This document shows, one piece after another, positions 16,544 to 24,860 of a stretch of DNA of 64,000 nt. Under the pieces are notes generated by a model. That model had not been told where the DNA came from and searched no databases. It saw nothing but the letters and a program-made list of their open reading frames with translations. The stretch comes from RH-AL1 sp965198715 (lineage in GTDB: Bacteria; Pseudomonadota; Alphaproteobacteria; Rhizobiales; Beijerinckiaceae), in the NCBI GenBank assembly GCA_965198715.1, contig CBDAPV010000001.1:496001-560000 (forward strand), in the 5' to 3' direction. Numbering within the stretch: position 1 is the stretch's first letter; every line of letters begins with the position of its first letter. The position numbers and the translations under genes are program-made.

Positions 16544-18118
16544 TCAGGCCTGGAATGGGCGTTCCGCCAGTCCGGCGTCGCCGGCCGTCTGCCGCGTCGC
16601 CACCGACACGGCCACCGCGGCGGCAAAGGCCAACGGAATGGTGACGATGGCCGGCGGGTCGAAGGGGAACAGCGGCGTGGCATGGCCCAGGACCTTCACC
16701 CAGATCGCCGGGCCGACGAACGTCAGCGCCACGGCGGAGACGAGCCCGGTGACGCCGCCCGCCAGCGCCCCGGCCGTGGTCAGCCCGCGCCAATAGATCG
16801 CCAGCAGGAGCACCGGAAAGTTCGCGCTGGCGGCGACGGCGAAGGCGAGCCCTGTCGTGTAGGCGACGTTCTGGCCTCGGAAGACCAAGCCAACCAAGAC
16901 GGCGAGCAGGCCGATCGCCACGGTCGCGGCCCGGGACACGATCATCTCGCGGCGCTCGTCGACGTTGCGGAACACGCGGCCGTAGAGGTCGTGCGCGATC
17001 GCCGAGGCACCGGCCAACCCCAGGCCGGAAACGACGGCGAGGATGGTGGCGAAGGCGACCGCCGAGATGAAGCCCATCATCGGCGCGCCGCCGAGGGCGT
17101 CGGAGAGGTGGATCGCCGCCATGTTGGCGCCGCCGCGCAGGCCGCCCGCCGCCGTCCTGAAGGCGGGATCGGGCATCACGATCGCCACGGCCCCGTAGCC
17201 GATCACCATGACCAGGATGAAGAACAAGCCGCAGAACAGGGTCGTGTAGAAGGTCGAGAGCCGGGCGGTGCGCACGTCCTTCACCGTGAAGAAGCGCATC
17301 AGGATGTGCGGCAGGCCGGCAACGCCGCAGCTCAGCGCGAGCGCCAGCGAGAACCAGGAGACCGGGTCCTTGCGCAGCCCGGCCGAGGCGAAGATCGCAT
17401 CGTGCCTGGGCTGGACCGCCGCCGCGCGCGCGAACAGGGCGCCGACGTCGAAATGGAAGCGGGCGAGCAGCAGCAGGGCGAGCAGCGCCGCGCCGCACAG
17501 GAACATGCCGGCCTTGATGATCTGCACCCAAGTCGTCGCCGCCATGCCGCCGAACACCACGTAGACGATCATCAGGACGCCCACGACGGCCACGGCCAGC
17601 GTGTAGTCGAGCCCGAACAGCAGTTCGATGAGCTGCCCGGCGCCGACCATCTGGCCGATGAGGTAGAGCGTGATGACGACGAGCGAGTTCACCGCCGCCA
17701 TGATCCGCATCGGTCGCTCCGACAGGCGCAGGGCGAGCACGTCGGCGAAGGTGAAGCGGCCCAGCGCCCGCAGCGGCTCGGCGATGAGGAACAGAAGGAT
17801 CGGCCAGCCGCACAGGAACCCGAGGGCGTAGACCATGCCGTCGAAGCCACTCGTGGTGATGAGCGCGGTCAGGCCGAGGAAGGCGGCGGCGCTGAGGTAG
17901 TCGCCGGCCATGGCGAGCCCGTTCTGCAGCGCGGTGATGTCGCCGCCGGCGGTGTAGAAGGCGGCCCGCGTGCGGTTGCGCCGCGCGACGCGCCAGGTGA
18001 TGACCAGCGTTAGCGCGACGAAGGCGAGGAACAGGCCGATCGCCAGCGGATCGACCGCCTGTTTGCCGCCGCCGGCCGCGAGGGCGAGGGCGGGCAGGAT
18101 CGGGTGCAGCGCCGGCAT
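16544..18118 (-). CDS. actP: Cation/acetate-type sodium:solute symporter (ActP-like)
   Basis: The product is 524 aa with about 13 hydrophobic helices, the size and layout of the SSS family. The ActP-type features FYTAGGDITALQNGLAMAGDYLSAA and VYVVFGGMAATTWVQIIKAG are present (each read in parts). The start at 18118 overlaps the stop of the DUF485 gene, the same order as yjcH-actP in enterics. It likely imports acetate or a similar short monocarboxylate with a cation. The exact substrate is inferred. Confidence 0.85.
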   Translation of the reverse strand: MPALHPILPALALAAGGGKQAVDPLAIGLFLAFVALTLVITWRVARRNRTRAAFYTAGGDITALQNGLAMAGDYLSAAAFLGLTALITTSGFDGMVYALGFLCGWPILLFLIAEPLRALGRFTFADVLALRLSERPMRIMAAVNSLVVITLYLIGQMVGAGQLIELLFGLDYTLAVAVVGVLMIVYVVFGGMAATTWVQIIKAGMFLCGAALLALLLLARFHFDVGALFARAAAVQPRHDAIFASAGLRKDPVSWFSLALALSCGVAGLPHILMRFFTVKDVRTARLSTFYTTLFCGLFFILVMVIGYGAVAIVMPDPAFRTAAGGLRGGANMAAIHLSDALGGAPMMGFISAVAFATILAVVSGLGLAGASAIAHDLYGRVFRNVDERREMIVSRAATVAIGLLAVLVGLVFRGQNVAYTTGLAFAVAASANFPVLLLAIYWRGLTTAGALAGGVTGLVSAVALTFVGPAIWVKVLGHATPLFPFDPPAIVTIPLAFAAAVAVSVATRQTAGDAGLAERPFQA

Positions 18119-18354
18119 CACGGCGTCCTCCGGTTGGCCAGGACCACGTAGAGGCCGGTGCTGCCGATCGCGAAGGCGATCATCAGGGCGGCGAGGATCA
18201 GCGACAGCGGTATGCCGCCGACGAGCAGCGCCATGGCCTCGGGCGCCACTGCCGCGAAGGTCAGCAGCGCGGCGAGGACGGCGAGGAGCGCGCCGGCGAA
18301 GCAGAGGCGCATGGCCAGGGAGGTGTCGGCGGAAGGGAGCGGTACGGGAGCCAT
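18118..18354 (-). CDS. DUF485-like small membrane protein
   Basis: The product is 78 aa with two hydrophobic helices (about 14-36 and 42-70), the topology of DUF485/YjcH proteins. It overlaps the symporter start by one base, so the two are coupled and probably act as a unit in the inner membrane. Sequence similarity to YjcH is weak by eye; the call leans on size, topology and position. Confidence 0.7.
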   Translation of the reverse strand: MAPVPLPSADTSLAMRLCFAGALLAVLAALLTFAAVAPEAMALLVGGIPLSLILAALMIAFAIGSTGLYVVLANRRTP

Positions 18355-18369
18355 GGCGGACGACCTTTC

Positions 18370-19002
18370 TCAGACGACCTTGTCGCGGATGAGCTGCGCG
18401 ACGGGCATGGTGGCGGCGAACGAGGGCCGGGCGGACAGCGCGTCGGCGTAGCCGGCGAGGTCGGGGTAGGCGCCGCGCCAATCCTTCTCGGGGAAGCGCA
18501 CGCCGAGGTAGCCGAGCACGCTGCCGATCGCGATGTCGGCGAGGCCGAAGCGCTCGCCCACGGCGAAGCGGCGGGTGCCCACCGCGTCGGCGAGGGCGGC
18601 GAGGCCGCCGTCGATCTTGCGGCGCTGGCGCAGGATCCAGGCGTCGCTCTGCTGACCCTGCGGGCGCATACGCTCGAACATGATCAGGATCACCGCGTCG
18701 CAGATCCCGTCGGCGATCACCTCGAGCCGCTTGGCGGCGAGGATGCCGTCATCGTCGCCCGGCAGCAGCGGCGGCTCGGGATGGCGCCGCTCGAGCCATT
18801 CCAGGATGTAGCTCGATTGGAACAGCGGCTCGCCGCCGTCGGGGATGAGGACGGGCAGCTTCTCCAGCGGGTTGAACTGCGGCAGGCAGGTGTCGTCGTT
18901 CCACGGCACCTCGGTGTGCAGCTCGAACGGGATGGCTTTCTCGGCCAGCGCGATGCGCACCTTGCGGGCGTAGGGGGACGGCGACGCGCTGATCAGCTTC
19001 AT
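18370..19002 (-). CDS. Glutathione S-transferase family protein
   Basis: The product is 210 aa from ATG 19002. The thioredoxin-like N-terminal domain (SPSPYARKVRIALAEK, then the cis-Pro region LPVLIPDGG and the glutathione-site Ser in LFQSSYILEWLE) is followed by an all-helical C-terminal domain with the FGLADIAIGSVLGYL N-capping box. It belongs to the small stringent-starvation/YibF-like group. Substrate is unknown. It lies 15 bp before the DUF485 gene and could share its transcript. Confidence 0.85.
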   Translation of the reverse strand: MKLISASPSPYARKVRIALAEKAIPFELHTEVPWNDDTCLPQFNPLEKLPVLIPDGGEPLFQSSYILEWLERRHPEPPLLPGDDDGILAAKRLEVIADGICDAVILIMFERMRPQGQQSDAWILRQRRKIDGGLAALADAVGTRRFAVGERFGLADIAIGSVLGYLGVRFPEKDWRGAYPDLAGYADALSARPSFAATMPVAQLIRDKVV

Positions 19003-19058
19003 GGCGGGATGCGCAGACAAACCGCGTGCCACCCGGCGAAGCGCCCGTTAGCAGCGGC

Positions 19059-19139
19059 TTAACCATAACGCCATCGCCGGCGGGTCCCGGACCCCGGTAA
19101 CGCCCCGGCAAGGTAAACGGCCAACCTCCGCTTAACCAT
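19059..19139. promoter_or_regulatory. Two TTAACCAT motifs upstream of pal copy 2
   Basis: TTAACCAT occurs at 19059-19066 and 19132-19139, 49 and 122 bp before the second pal start. This octamer is a described binding sequence of the alphaproteobacterial cell-cycle regulator CtrA. The nearer copy is in promoter range. Binding is inferred. Confidence 0.4.
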
Positions 19140-19187
19140 CGCGGCGTATTCCGGGACGCAGTTTCAGTCGTGTTCGGAGAGTACCCC

Positions 19188-19793
19188 ATGCGCCTCGCGC
19201 GTTTCGAGCGGCACGCCAAGCTGGCCGCCCTCCTCTGCCTCGGCCTCAGCATCGCCGCCTGCGCCAAGACCCCCGGCGAGGAAGGCCTCGCCGGCCTCGG
19301 CGGCGGGCCCGGCGGCGGCCGCTACGCCGACGGCGCCGGCGGCACCGGCCGCGACGGCGGCGTCAGGCACCACGGGCTGGACGACGAGGGCCGCGACGGC
19401 CGCGGCGGCCACGGCAACGCCGTGCCGGGCAGCGCCCAGGACTTCGCCGAGAACGTCGGCGACCGCGTGTTCTTCGAGTCCGACCAGACCGAGCTGACCC
19501 CCAAGGCCCAGCAGGTCCTGGACCGCCAGGTGGCCTGGCTGCAGCGCTACGACCGCGGCGCCTTCACCGTGGAGGGCCACGCCGACGAGCGCGGCACCCG
19601 CGAGTACAATTTCGCGCTGGGCGCCCGCCGCGCCGAGAGCGCCAAGCAGTATCTCATCGCCCGCGGCATCCCGGCCTCGCGCATCCACACCATCTCCTAC
19701 GGCAAGGAGCGCCCCGTGGCCGTCTGCAACGACATCTCCTGCTGGTCGCAGAACCGCCGCGCCGTCACCGTCGTGCAGGGCGGCCAGTCCTAG
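19188..19793 (+). CDS. pal: Peptidoglycan-associated lipoprotein Pal, copy 2
   Basis: The product is 201 aa from ATG 19188. It has a signal peptide with lipobox SIAAC and an OmpA-C domain from about residue 88, very close to copy 1 (shared EGHADERGTREYN and NDISCW). It differs in a ~60-residue Gly/Asp/Arg-rich linker between lipid anchor and domain, which copy 1 lacks. The longer linker may let it reach the wall from further away. Two TTAACCAT motifs lie upstream. Confidence 0.9.
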   Translation: MRLARFERHAKLAALLCLGLSIAACAKTPGEEGLAGLGGGPGGGRYADGAGGTGRDGGVRHHGLDDEGRDGRGGHGNAVPGSAQDFAENVGDRVFFESDQTELTPKAQQVLDRQVAWLQRYDRGAFTVEGHADERGTREYNFALGARRAESAKQYLIARGIPASRIHTISYGKERPVAVCNDISCWSQNRRAVTVVQGGQS

Positions 19794-19888
19794 GGCCGCC
19801 GCGCCTGCACCCTCGCCCGGCTTGACCGGAGCGGCGAAGCGCGGTCCCATGCCGCACGTCGCCCCTCCGTCAGCTCGCCCAGGCCCGC

Positions 19889-20302
19889 ATGACCCGTTCC
19901 GAACAGGCCGCCATCGTCGACGCCCCGCCGACCTCCGACCCGGCGATCCGCACCATCGCCATGCCGGCCGACACCAACCCGGCCGGCGACATCTTCGGCG
20001 GCTGGCTGCTCTGGCAGATGGACCTCGCCGCCGGCAACGCCGCCGCCCGCCACGCCCGCGGCCGCTGCGCCACCGTCGCCATCGACAAGATCACCTTCAT
20101 GCAGCCCGTCCGCGTCGGCGACGAGGTCACCGTCTACGCCGAACTGCTCTCCACCGGCCGCACCTCGATGCGCTTCGAGGTCACCGCCTGGCGCCGCCGC
20201 CGCGACGGCGAGACCGTGCACAAGGTCACCGGCGCGATCTTCACCTTCGTCGCCCTCGACCTCGACGGCCGCTCCCGCGAGATCCGGCCGATGGTGAGGT
20301 GA
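19889..20302 (+). CDS. Acyl-CoA thioesterase, YciA-type hotdog protein
   Basis: The product is 137 aa, a single hotdog domain. The YciA/BFIT signature NPAGDIFGGWLLWQMD is present with the catalytic Asp, and the core VAIDKITFMQPVRVGDEV matches the family. It hydrolyses acyl-CoA thioesters in the cytoplasm. The start ATG 19889 gives a normal length; an upstream frame is a shadow. Confidence 0.9.
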   Translation: MTRSEQAAIVDAPPTSDPAIRTIAMPADTNPAGDIFGGWLLWQMDLAAGNAAARHARGRCATVAIDKITFMQPVRVGDEVTVYAELLSTGRTSMRFEVTAWRRRRDGETVHKVTGAIFTFVALDLDGRSREIRPMVR

Positions 20303-20564
20303 GAGCCGCTTGCCCGCCCCGCGCCGTCCATGTAGGTAACATAGCCGAGGGCGTCGTCCATGTAAACCCTTGCTGGCACTGACGAAACCCCGACGCGCCA
20401 CGCCCCAAGCCCTGACATCTGGCCCTGCCAAAGTCAGGGTACCGCGACAAATCTTGGGGTCGCTGTCAGGGTACCGCGACACAAAACCATGCCATCGGCG
20501 CGTTCCGCGACAAGGCTCTGATTCGAGGGGTCGTTCGCCGACATGACGAAAAAAAGAGCATGCC
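20303..20564. repeat. Scar with a 17-bp direct repeat
   Basis: GTCAGGGTACCGCGACA occurs at 20433-20449 and again at 20465-20481, with a partial inverted copy (CCCTGACA) near 20409. There is no gene. The sequence looks like ends of a lost insertion sequence, and it sits directly before a truncated HlyD-type gene, so a deletion here is likely. The parent element is not identified. Confidence 0.5.
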
Positions 20565-20924
20565 GTGGCTGTCACAAGCCGGGCCTTACCGAAGGACCAA
20601 GCCCGCAAGCTCGGCCGCGACGCGATGCAGACCGGCCAAGTTGCCGCCACCGGCTCGACGGCCTCGGCGCAGCAGGGCGCCGCCGGTGTCGCCGCCCCAG
20701 CCGACGCGCCGGAGCTGAGCTACCCCGCCAAGATCACGCTCGACCAAGCCTGGATCGGCGTCGCCGGCAAGCACGAGCCGGTGCAGGCCGGCATGCGGGT
20801 CTCGGCGGAGATCAAGACGGTGGACCGCAAGGCGCTGGATTATCTGTTGTCGCCGGTGATGCAGGCGGTGCGGGAAGCGGGAGGGAAAGATGATGAGCAA
20901 ACCTCATATGCGTCAAACTCATAA
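20565..20924 (+). pseudogene. 3' remnant of an HlyD-type membrane fusion protein gene
   Basis: The last ~80 residues (SYPAKITLDQAWIGV, then GMRVSAEIKT and DYLLSPV) match the C-terminal end of type I secretion membrane fusion proteins of the HlyD/PrtE family. The whole helical hairpin and lipoyl region is missing, and no secretion ATPase or other partner is adjacent. The frame starts by chance in repeat-derived sequence. It is a truncated, presumably inactive gene. Confidence 0.65.
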
Positions 20925-21006
20925 GCTTTGGGCTCATCCCCTTGACGCAGGTAACTTGATATAGGTTACGTGCCGTGCTGAGCTTCCCCCATGGTTGAGG
21001 CGCAGC

Positions 21007-21516
21007 ATGTACCTGGACGATTTATTCCGCATGACGAAAAGGATCGATCTTCCAGGAAGGTGGGACTCTGAGAAAGACCCTATACGTTCTTTGTATATGC
21101 AAACCTTAAGCATCGATGGGGTAACGGTCGGCGGCTTATCCCTTCGTGGAAAAGCTTCTAAGAACCACCTAGATAGAGATGTTATGTTTCAGATAGAGTA
21201 TTGGCCTCACAACAAGCCAAATATTCCGCTTTGCAGAATTGATTGGAGGCCCTTTCACCAACATTCAAATGATGCAAAATGTGCAAAGCAGTACCGCTTT
21301 GCACATTTTACAGGTAGCCATTTACATTGCTTCCACGAGAATTTCATAGCAGGCGAAAATCGAATGCGGTCTGGTAATTTGCCAGTAGCCATAGAGATAG
21401 CGGCTGAACCAATAAGCTATAAAGCTTTTGTTGACTTTTCAGGAATTCAGTTCAATATCGAGAACATGGGAGATCTTCCGCCTCCCGAATGGGTGCCGGA
21501 TATGCTGAGGCCTTAA
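21007..21516 (+). CDS. AT-rich gene of unknown function, first of a pair
   Basis: The product is 169 aa from ATG 21007, preceded by GAGG; a TTG four codons earlier is possible. It is rich in His, Asn and Phe, with a mixed alpha/beta pattern (DVMFQIEYWPHNKPN, HFTGSHLHCFHENF). It may belong to a DUF6978-type group, but I cannot confirm this. Its base composition is far more AT-rich than neighbours, a sign of recent transfer. It lies 3 bp before the next gene, so they form an operon. Confidence 0.7.
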   Translation: MYLDDLFRMTKRIDLPGRWDSEKDPIRSLYMQTLSIDGVTVGGLSLRGKASKNHLDRDVMFQIEYWPHNKPNIPLCRIDWRPFHQHSNDAKCAKQYRFAHFTGSHLHCFHENFIAGENRMRSGNLPVAIEIAAEPISYKAFVDFSGIQFNIENMGDLPPPEWVPDMLRP

Positions 21517-21519
21517 GCG

Positions 21520-22284
21520 GTGGCCGCTAAGTTCGACGCAAGTGCGAAGACGCTATCGCTGTCCGACGATGTCGAAGCAGCGGTGCGAGCGATTGTGCGG
21601 GCTGAGCATACCAATCGGGGGAGCATCGTCAGCCTGCCATCGCGCTATCCGAGTGGCTCATCAGTGACCATCGAGATCACTCGTGGCGGTGACCAGTGTT
21701 TCGTCAGCGATATGGGTCAGGGTCACCTCGAGGCCGACCTGCTTGGCGCTTCACGTCAGTTCGAGCGCTATGCATCCATCTTTGCGGAAGATGCCGGTAT
21801 CCGCTACGATGGGCGGTGCCTGTTTGTTGCGGAAGTACCTACTGCTAGCTTGGCGGCAGCTATGATCGTTGTTGGCGATTGCTCCAACAGAGCAGCGTCA
21901 AATGCGGCTATGCGAGCCGCCGAGCGCGCCGAGGCTGAGGTAAGGTCCGAGGCCTATGACCGCATCGTTGACGTTTTCGGCAAGTCTCGGGTCGAAAAAG
22001 ATCGTCATGTTGTTGGAGCCTCCGGCCATAGATGGACCGTTCCGTTCTTTGTAACCGTAGGTAGAGGTGCGATTTTTGAAGCTGTCTCTGCTAGGTCAAC
22101 CTCTGTCGCTCACACCGTCATGCGGCTCCATGATATTGGGCGCCTAGATGCGCCACCGCCTCGCATCATTCTTGTTCGGAGCAAGATTAAATTCGGAGAT
22201 CTCCTCGGCGTTGTTTCTCCGGTATCTTCTGCGGTGCTTGAGATTAGCGAGGCCTCTAGTACTTACGAGAGATTAGCCGCTTGA
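21520..22284 (+). CDS. DUF1828-like protein, second of the pair
   Basis: The product is 254 aa from GTG 21520. Residues 45-125 resemble the DUF1828 fold (GGDQCFVSDMGQGHLEADLL, then GIRYDGRCLFVAEV), and residues 150-250 resemble the C-terminal DUF1829 part. Such proteins are often found in variable regions next to a small partner, which fits the tight 3-bp spacing here. No catalytic motif is evident. The pair may be a defence or toxin-antitoxin-like module; that is inference. Confidence 0.55.
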   Translation: MAAKFDASAKTLSLSDDVEAAVRAIVRAEHTNRGSIVSLPSRYPSGSSVTIEITRGGDQCFVSDMGQGHLEADLLGASRQFERYASIFAEDAGIRYDGRCLFVAEVPTASLAAAMIVVGDCSNRAASNAAMRAAERAEAEVRSEAYDRIVDVFGKSRVEKDRHVVGASGHRWTVPFFVTVGRGAIFEAVSARSTSVAHTVMRLHDIGRLDAPPPRIILVRSKIKFGDLLGVVSPVSSAVLEISEASSTYERLAA

Positions 22285-22644
22285 ATGAAGAGCAGTTATA
22301 GTCCCATTCAGTCTTGTCGACGCGATTAAGGCTGGGCGTGTCTACGACTTCATAGTGCAAGAAGAAGCGCGTAATGTAGGTTTTCAAGGACGTCTTCTTC
22401 CGAGAGGAAGTGGTTGGCGACAGTCATGCATTCGCATGATGTACTCGTGGGGGCACGTGATCTGCGTCGAGACCCTGCGTCTAGCTTGCAAGGCAGCGAG
22501 CTTAAAGAGCCTGATGTCCAGACGGACCGCTCAAAAGCTTAATTAAAAGGTCGCAACGAATGCGTCTGATCTCACATCGCGCTTACGATAGTGGCAAGGC
22601 ACGATGTGCTTAGCCTGACTTGCCGAAAGCAGCGGCGCGTAAGC
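22285..22644. other. Gap without a convincing gene
   Basis: About 360 bases of lower GC content. The open frames are short, lack good starts and match nothing I recognise. The sequence may be eroded mobile DNA, since an insertion sequence and a gene remnant lie on either side. Confidence 0.4.
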
Positions 22645-22926
22645 ATGAGCCTCAGCGCGGCGACGACCATCGTCTTCGCAGCCTTGGTCGCATGCCTGAC
22701 TGGATGCGTCGACGCCGGCGCGGCGCGCCGCGTCCTGGCGGACGATGGCTATACCGACATCGTTCTCGCGAAGCACTCCGGCCTGTCTGGGTTCTTCGGC
22801 GGATGTGACCGCGAGCGCCAACTCGTGACGCCCTTCGAAGCAACGGTGACTGGCCACCGTGTCAAAGGTGTCGTGTGCTCGAGTGAAGACTCAAGCAAAG
22901 CGCCTCAAGTACGGCGCTACGACTGA
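22645..22926 (+). CDS. Small putative lipoprotein
   Basis: The product is 93 aa from ATG 22645. A hydrophobic signal ends in the lipobox VACLTGC, followed by a ~70-residue mature part with a Gly/Cys-containing centre (SGFFGGCDRERQ). The lipobox makes an envelope location likely. The IS481 element begins 28 bp after its stop. Family is unknown. Confidence 0.55.
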   Translation: MSLSAATTIVFAALVACLTGCVDAGAARRVLADDGYTDIVLAKHSGLSGFFGGCDRERQLVTPFEATVTGHRVKGVVCSSEDSSKAPQVRRYD

Positions 22927-22954
22927 AGCGCATCTGCTAAACTACCGCTCTAGA

Positions 22955-23995
22955 TGTTTGATCCCGGATTCTGATGGTGCAATTTCTGCGGAGCGGAAGG
23001 ATGCGTTATGGGCTAGGTTCTTCACGGGTGCGCCACAACGACGGAGGTGGTCCGTCGAGCGATACAGCATAGTCAAGAGAGCCTGAGAGGGCTCGCCAAG
23101 CGCTACGGGATCAACCCCAAGACGGTGGCGAAGTGGAAGGCGCGTGAGACGGTCGGCGACCGCCCGGCCGGCCCTCGCGAAGCGCGTTCGACGAGCCTCA
23201 CGGTGGAAGACGAGGCGGTCGTGGTCGCGTTCCGACGCCACACGTTGCTGCCACTCGACGACTGCCTCTACGCCCTGCAGGCGACCATCCCGCATCTCAC
23301 CCGATCGTCGCTGCATCGTTGCCTGCTGCGCCACGGCATCTCGCGGCTGCCGGAGATCGACGGCGACAAGCCCGGCAAGCGCAAGTTCAAGACCTACGCG
23401 CTCGGCTTCTTCCACATCGACATCGCCGAAGTGCGGACGGCGGAAGGCAAGCTGCACCTCTTCGTCGCGATCGACCGTGTGACCAAGTTCGCCTTCGTCC
23501 AGCTCCATGACAAGGCGACGACCCGCATCGCCGGTGACTTCCTGCGCGCCCTGGTGAAAGCCGTGCCCTACCGCATCCACACCGTCCTCACGGACAACGG
23601 TCTCCACTTCACCGATCCACGCAGCCCCGGCTCCGCCGTCGACGAGATCAAGCGCGCCATGGCAGCCGGCGAACTCTTCCGGGCGCACGCCTTCGACTAC
23701 GCCTGCGCCCAGCTCGACATCGAACACCGACTGACGAAGCCAAAGCACCCCTGGACCAACGGGCAGGTCGAACGGATGAACCGGACCATCAAGGACGCAA
23801 CGGTGAAACGCTTCCACTACGAGGAACATGATCACTTGCGTCGGCACCTCGCCGACTTCGTCGACGCCTACAACTTCGCGCGACGGCTCAAGACGCTCAA
23901 AGGTTTGACGCCTTACGAAGCCATCTGCAAGGCATGGACAAATGACGCAAAACGCTTCACTCTCGACCCGCTCCACCAGATGCCGAGACTAAACA
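22955..23995 (+). mobile_element. IS481-family insertion sequence, 1041 bp, TSD TCTAGA
   Basis: The ends are imperfect inverted repeats beginning TGTTT (left TGTTTGATCCCGGATTCTG, right, inverted, TGTTTAGTCTCGGCATCTG). Both sides are flanked by TCTAGA (22949-22954 and 23996-24001), a 6-bp target duplication of the NCTAGN form described for IS481. Length fits the family. The clean duplication shows simple insertion. Confidence 0.88.
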
Positions 23996-24000
23996 TCTAG
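23047..24000 (+). CDS. IS481-family transposase, 5' end interrupted by a nonsense codon
   Basis: The frame gives 317 aa: an N-terminal HTH (LRGLAKRYGINPKTVAKWK) and an rve/DDE integrase core with the acidic residues in FFHIDIAEV, TVLTDNG and NGQVERMN. Related transposases, from memory, start about 13 codons earlier; that ATG is present at 23008, but its third codon is TAG (23014-23016) where CAG is expected. Translation may restart at GTG 23047. The stop TAG (23998-24000) lies in the target duplication, outside the IS. Confidence 0.85.
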   Translation: MVRRAIQHSQESLRGLAKRYGINPKTVAKWKARETVGDRPAGPREARSTSLTVEDEAVVVAFRRHTLLPLDDCLYALQATIPHLTRSSLHRCLLRHGISRLPEIDGDKPGKRKFKTYALGFFHIDIAEVRTAEGKLHLFVAIDRVTKFAFVQLHDKATTRIAGDFLRALVKAVPYRIHTVLTDNGLHFTDPRSPGSAVDEIKRAMAAGELFRAHAFDYACAQLDIEHRLTKPKHPWTNGQVERMNRTIKDATVKRFHYEEHDHLRRHLADFVDAYNFARRLKTLKGLTPYEAICKAWTNDAKRFTLDPLHQMPRLNI

Positions 24001-24089
24001 AGGCCAGGTTGACGATCTGATCGAGCGAGGCGAGTCCATGGCTAGTCGAAGGCTCAGGCCTACGCCACCACCTCCCCCTACCACGCCCC

Positions 24090-24860
24090 TCAACCTATCG
24101 GCTGGGCCGCCGCCTCGATGCGGCGGACGACGTCGGGCGCGAGGCGCTCGCGCACGCTGGGCAGGTAGCGCAGCGCGACCATGCTGCCGCGCCGCTCGGC
24201 CAGCAGCAGGGCGCGATAGGCCTCCTCCTGGTTCTCGGCGGCGCCTTGCCCCAGGTGCAGCGCGGCGCCGAGCAGGGCGGCGCCGTCGGCGTCGCCGCCG
24301 TCGCTCGCCACGCGCCACCAGTGCACGGCGGCGCCGGTGTCGCGCTCCGTGCCCAGCGCGTCGTAGAGGATCGAGCCCAGGCGGGTCGCGGCGCCGGAAT
24401 AGCCCTTGTCGGCGGCGGCCTGCGCCCAGCGCCGCGCCTCGACGAAATCCTGCTCGATCCGCTCGCCGTCGAGCAGCATGAAGCTCAGCATGTCCTGCGC
24501 CTCGCCGTCGTCCTGCTCGGCGGCGAGCCGGAACCACTTGGCCGCCTCGGCGAAGTCGAGCGGCACGCCGAGCCCGTTGTAATGCAGCGAGCCGAGGTTG
24601 CGCTGTCCCAGCGCGTCGCCGGCCTCCGCCGCCAGGGTCAGCCAGCGCAGGGCCAGCGCGTGGTCGACCGGGACGCCCTGCCCGTAGGCGAAACAGCTGC
24701 CGACGTTGTTCTGCGCCCGCGCCACGCCAGCCTGGGCCAACGGGCCCCATAGTTTCAGCGCGGCCTCGTGGTCGTCCGCCTCGGCGAGGCCGCGGGCCTG
24801 CGCCATGAGCGAGGCGACGTCGGGCTCGCGCCGGCGCAGCCGGGCCAGCAGCGCGCGCAT
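24090..24860 (-). CDS. Sel1-repeat (TPR-like) protein
   Basis: The product is 256 aa with about six Sel1 repeats of ~36 residues (for example AQNNVGSCFAYGQGVPVDHA, then GQRNLGSLHYNGLGV). Such solenoids act as protein-protein scaffolds. No signal peptide is evident. The start ATG 24860 shares a base with the fdhE stop, so it is the last gene of the formate dehydrogenase operon. A role in enzyme assembly is possible but not shown. Confidence 0.85.
   Translation of the reverse strand: MRALLARLRRREPDVASLMAQARGLAEADDHEAALKLWGPLAQAGVARAQNNVGSCFAYGQGVPVDHALALRWLTLAAEAGDALGQRNLGSLHYNGLGVPLDFAEAAKWFRLAAEQDDGEAQDMLSFMLLDGERIEQDFVEARRWAQAAADKGYSGAATRLGSILYDALGTERDTGAAVHWWRVASDGGDADGAALLGAALHLGQGAAENQEEAYRALLLAERRGSMVALRYLPSVRERLAPDVVRRIEAAAQPIG

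Noticed and set aside
16544..18481. Longer start for the symporter at 18481
   Set aside because: The extra 121 residues are an out-of-frame copy of the DUF485 and GST region and are Arg-rich noise.
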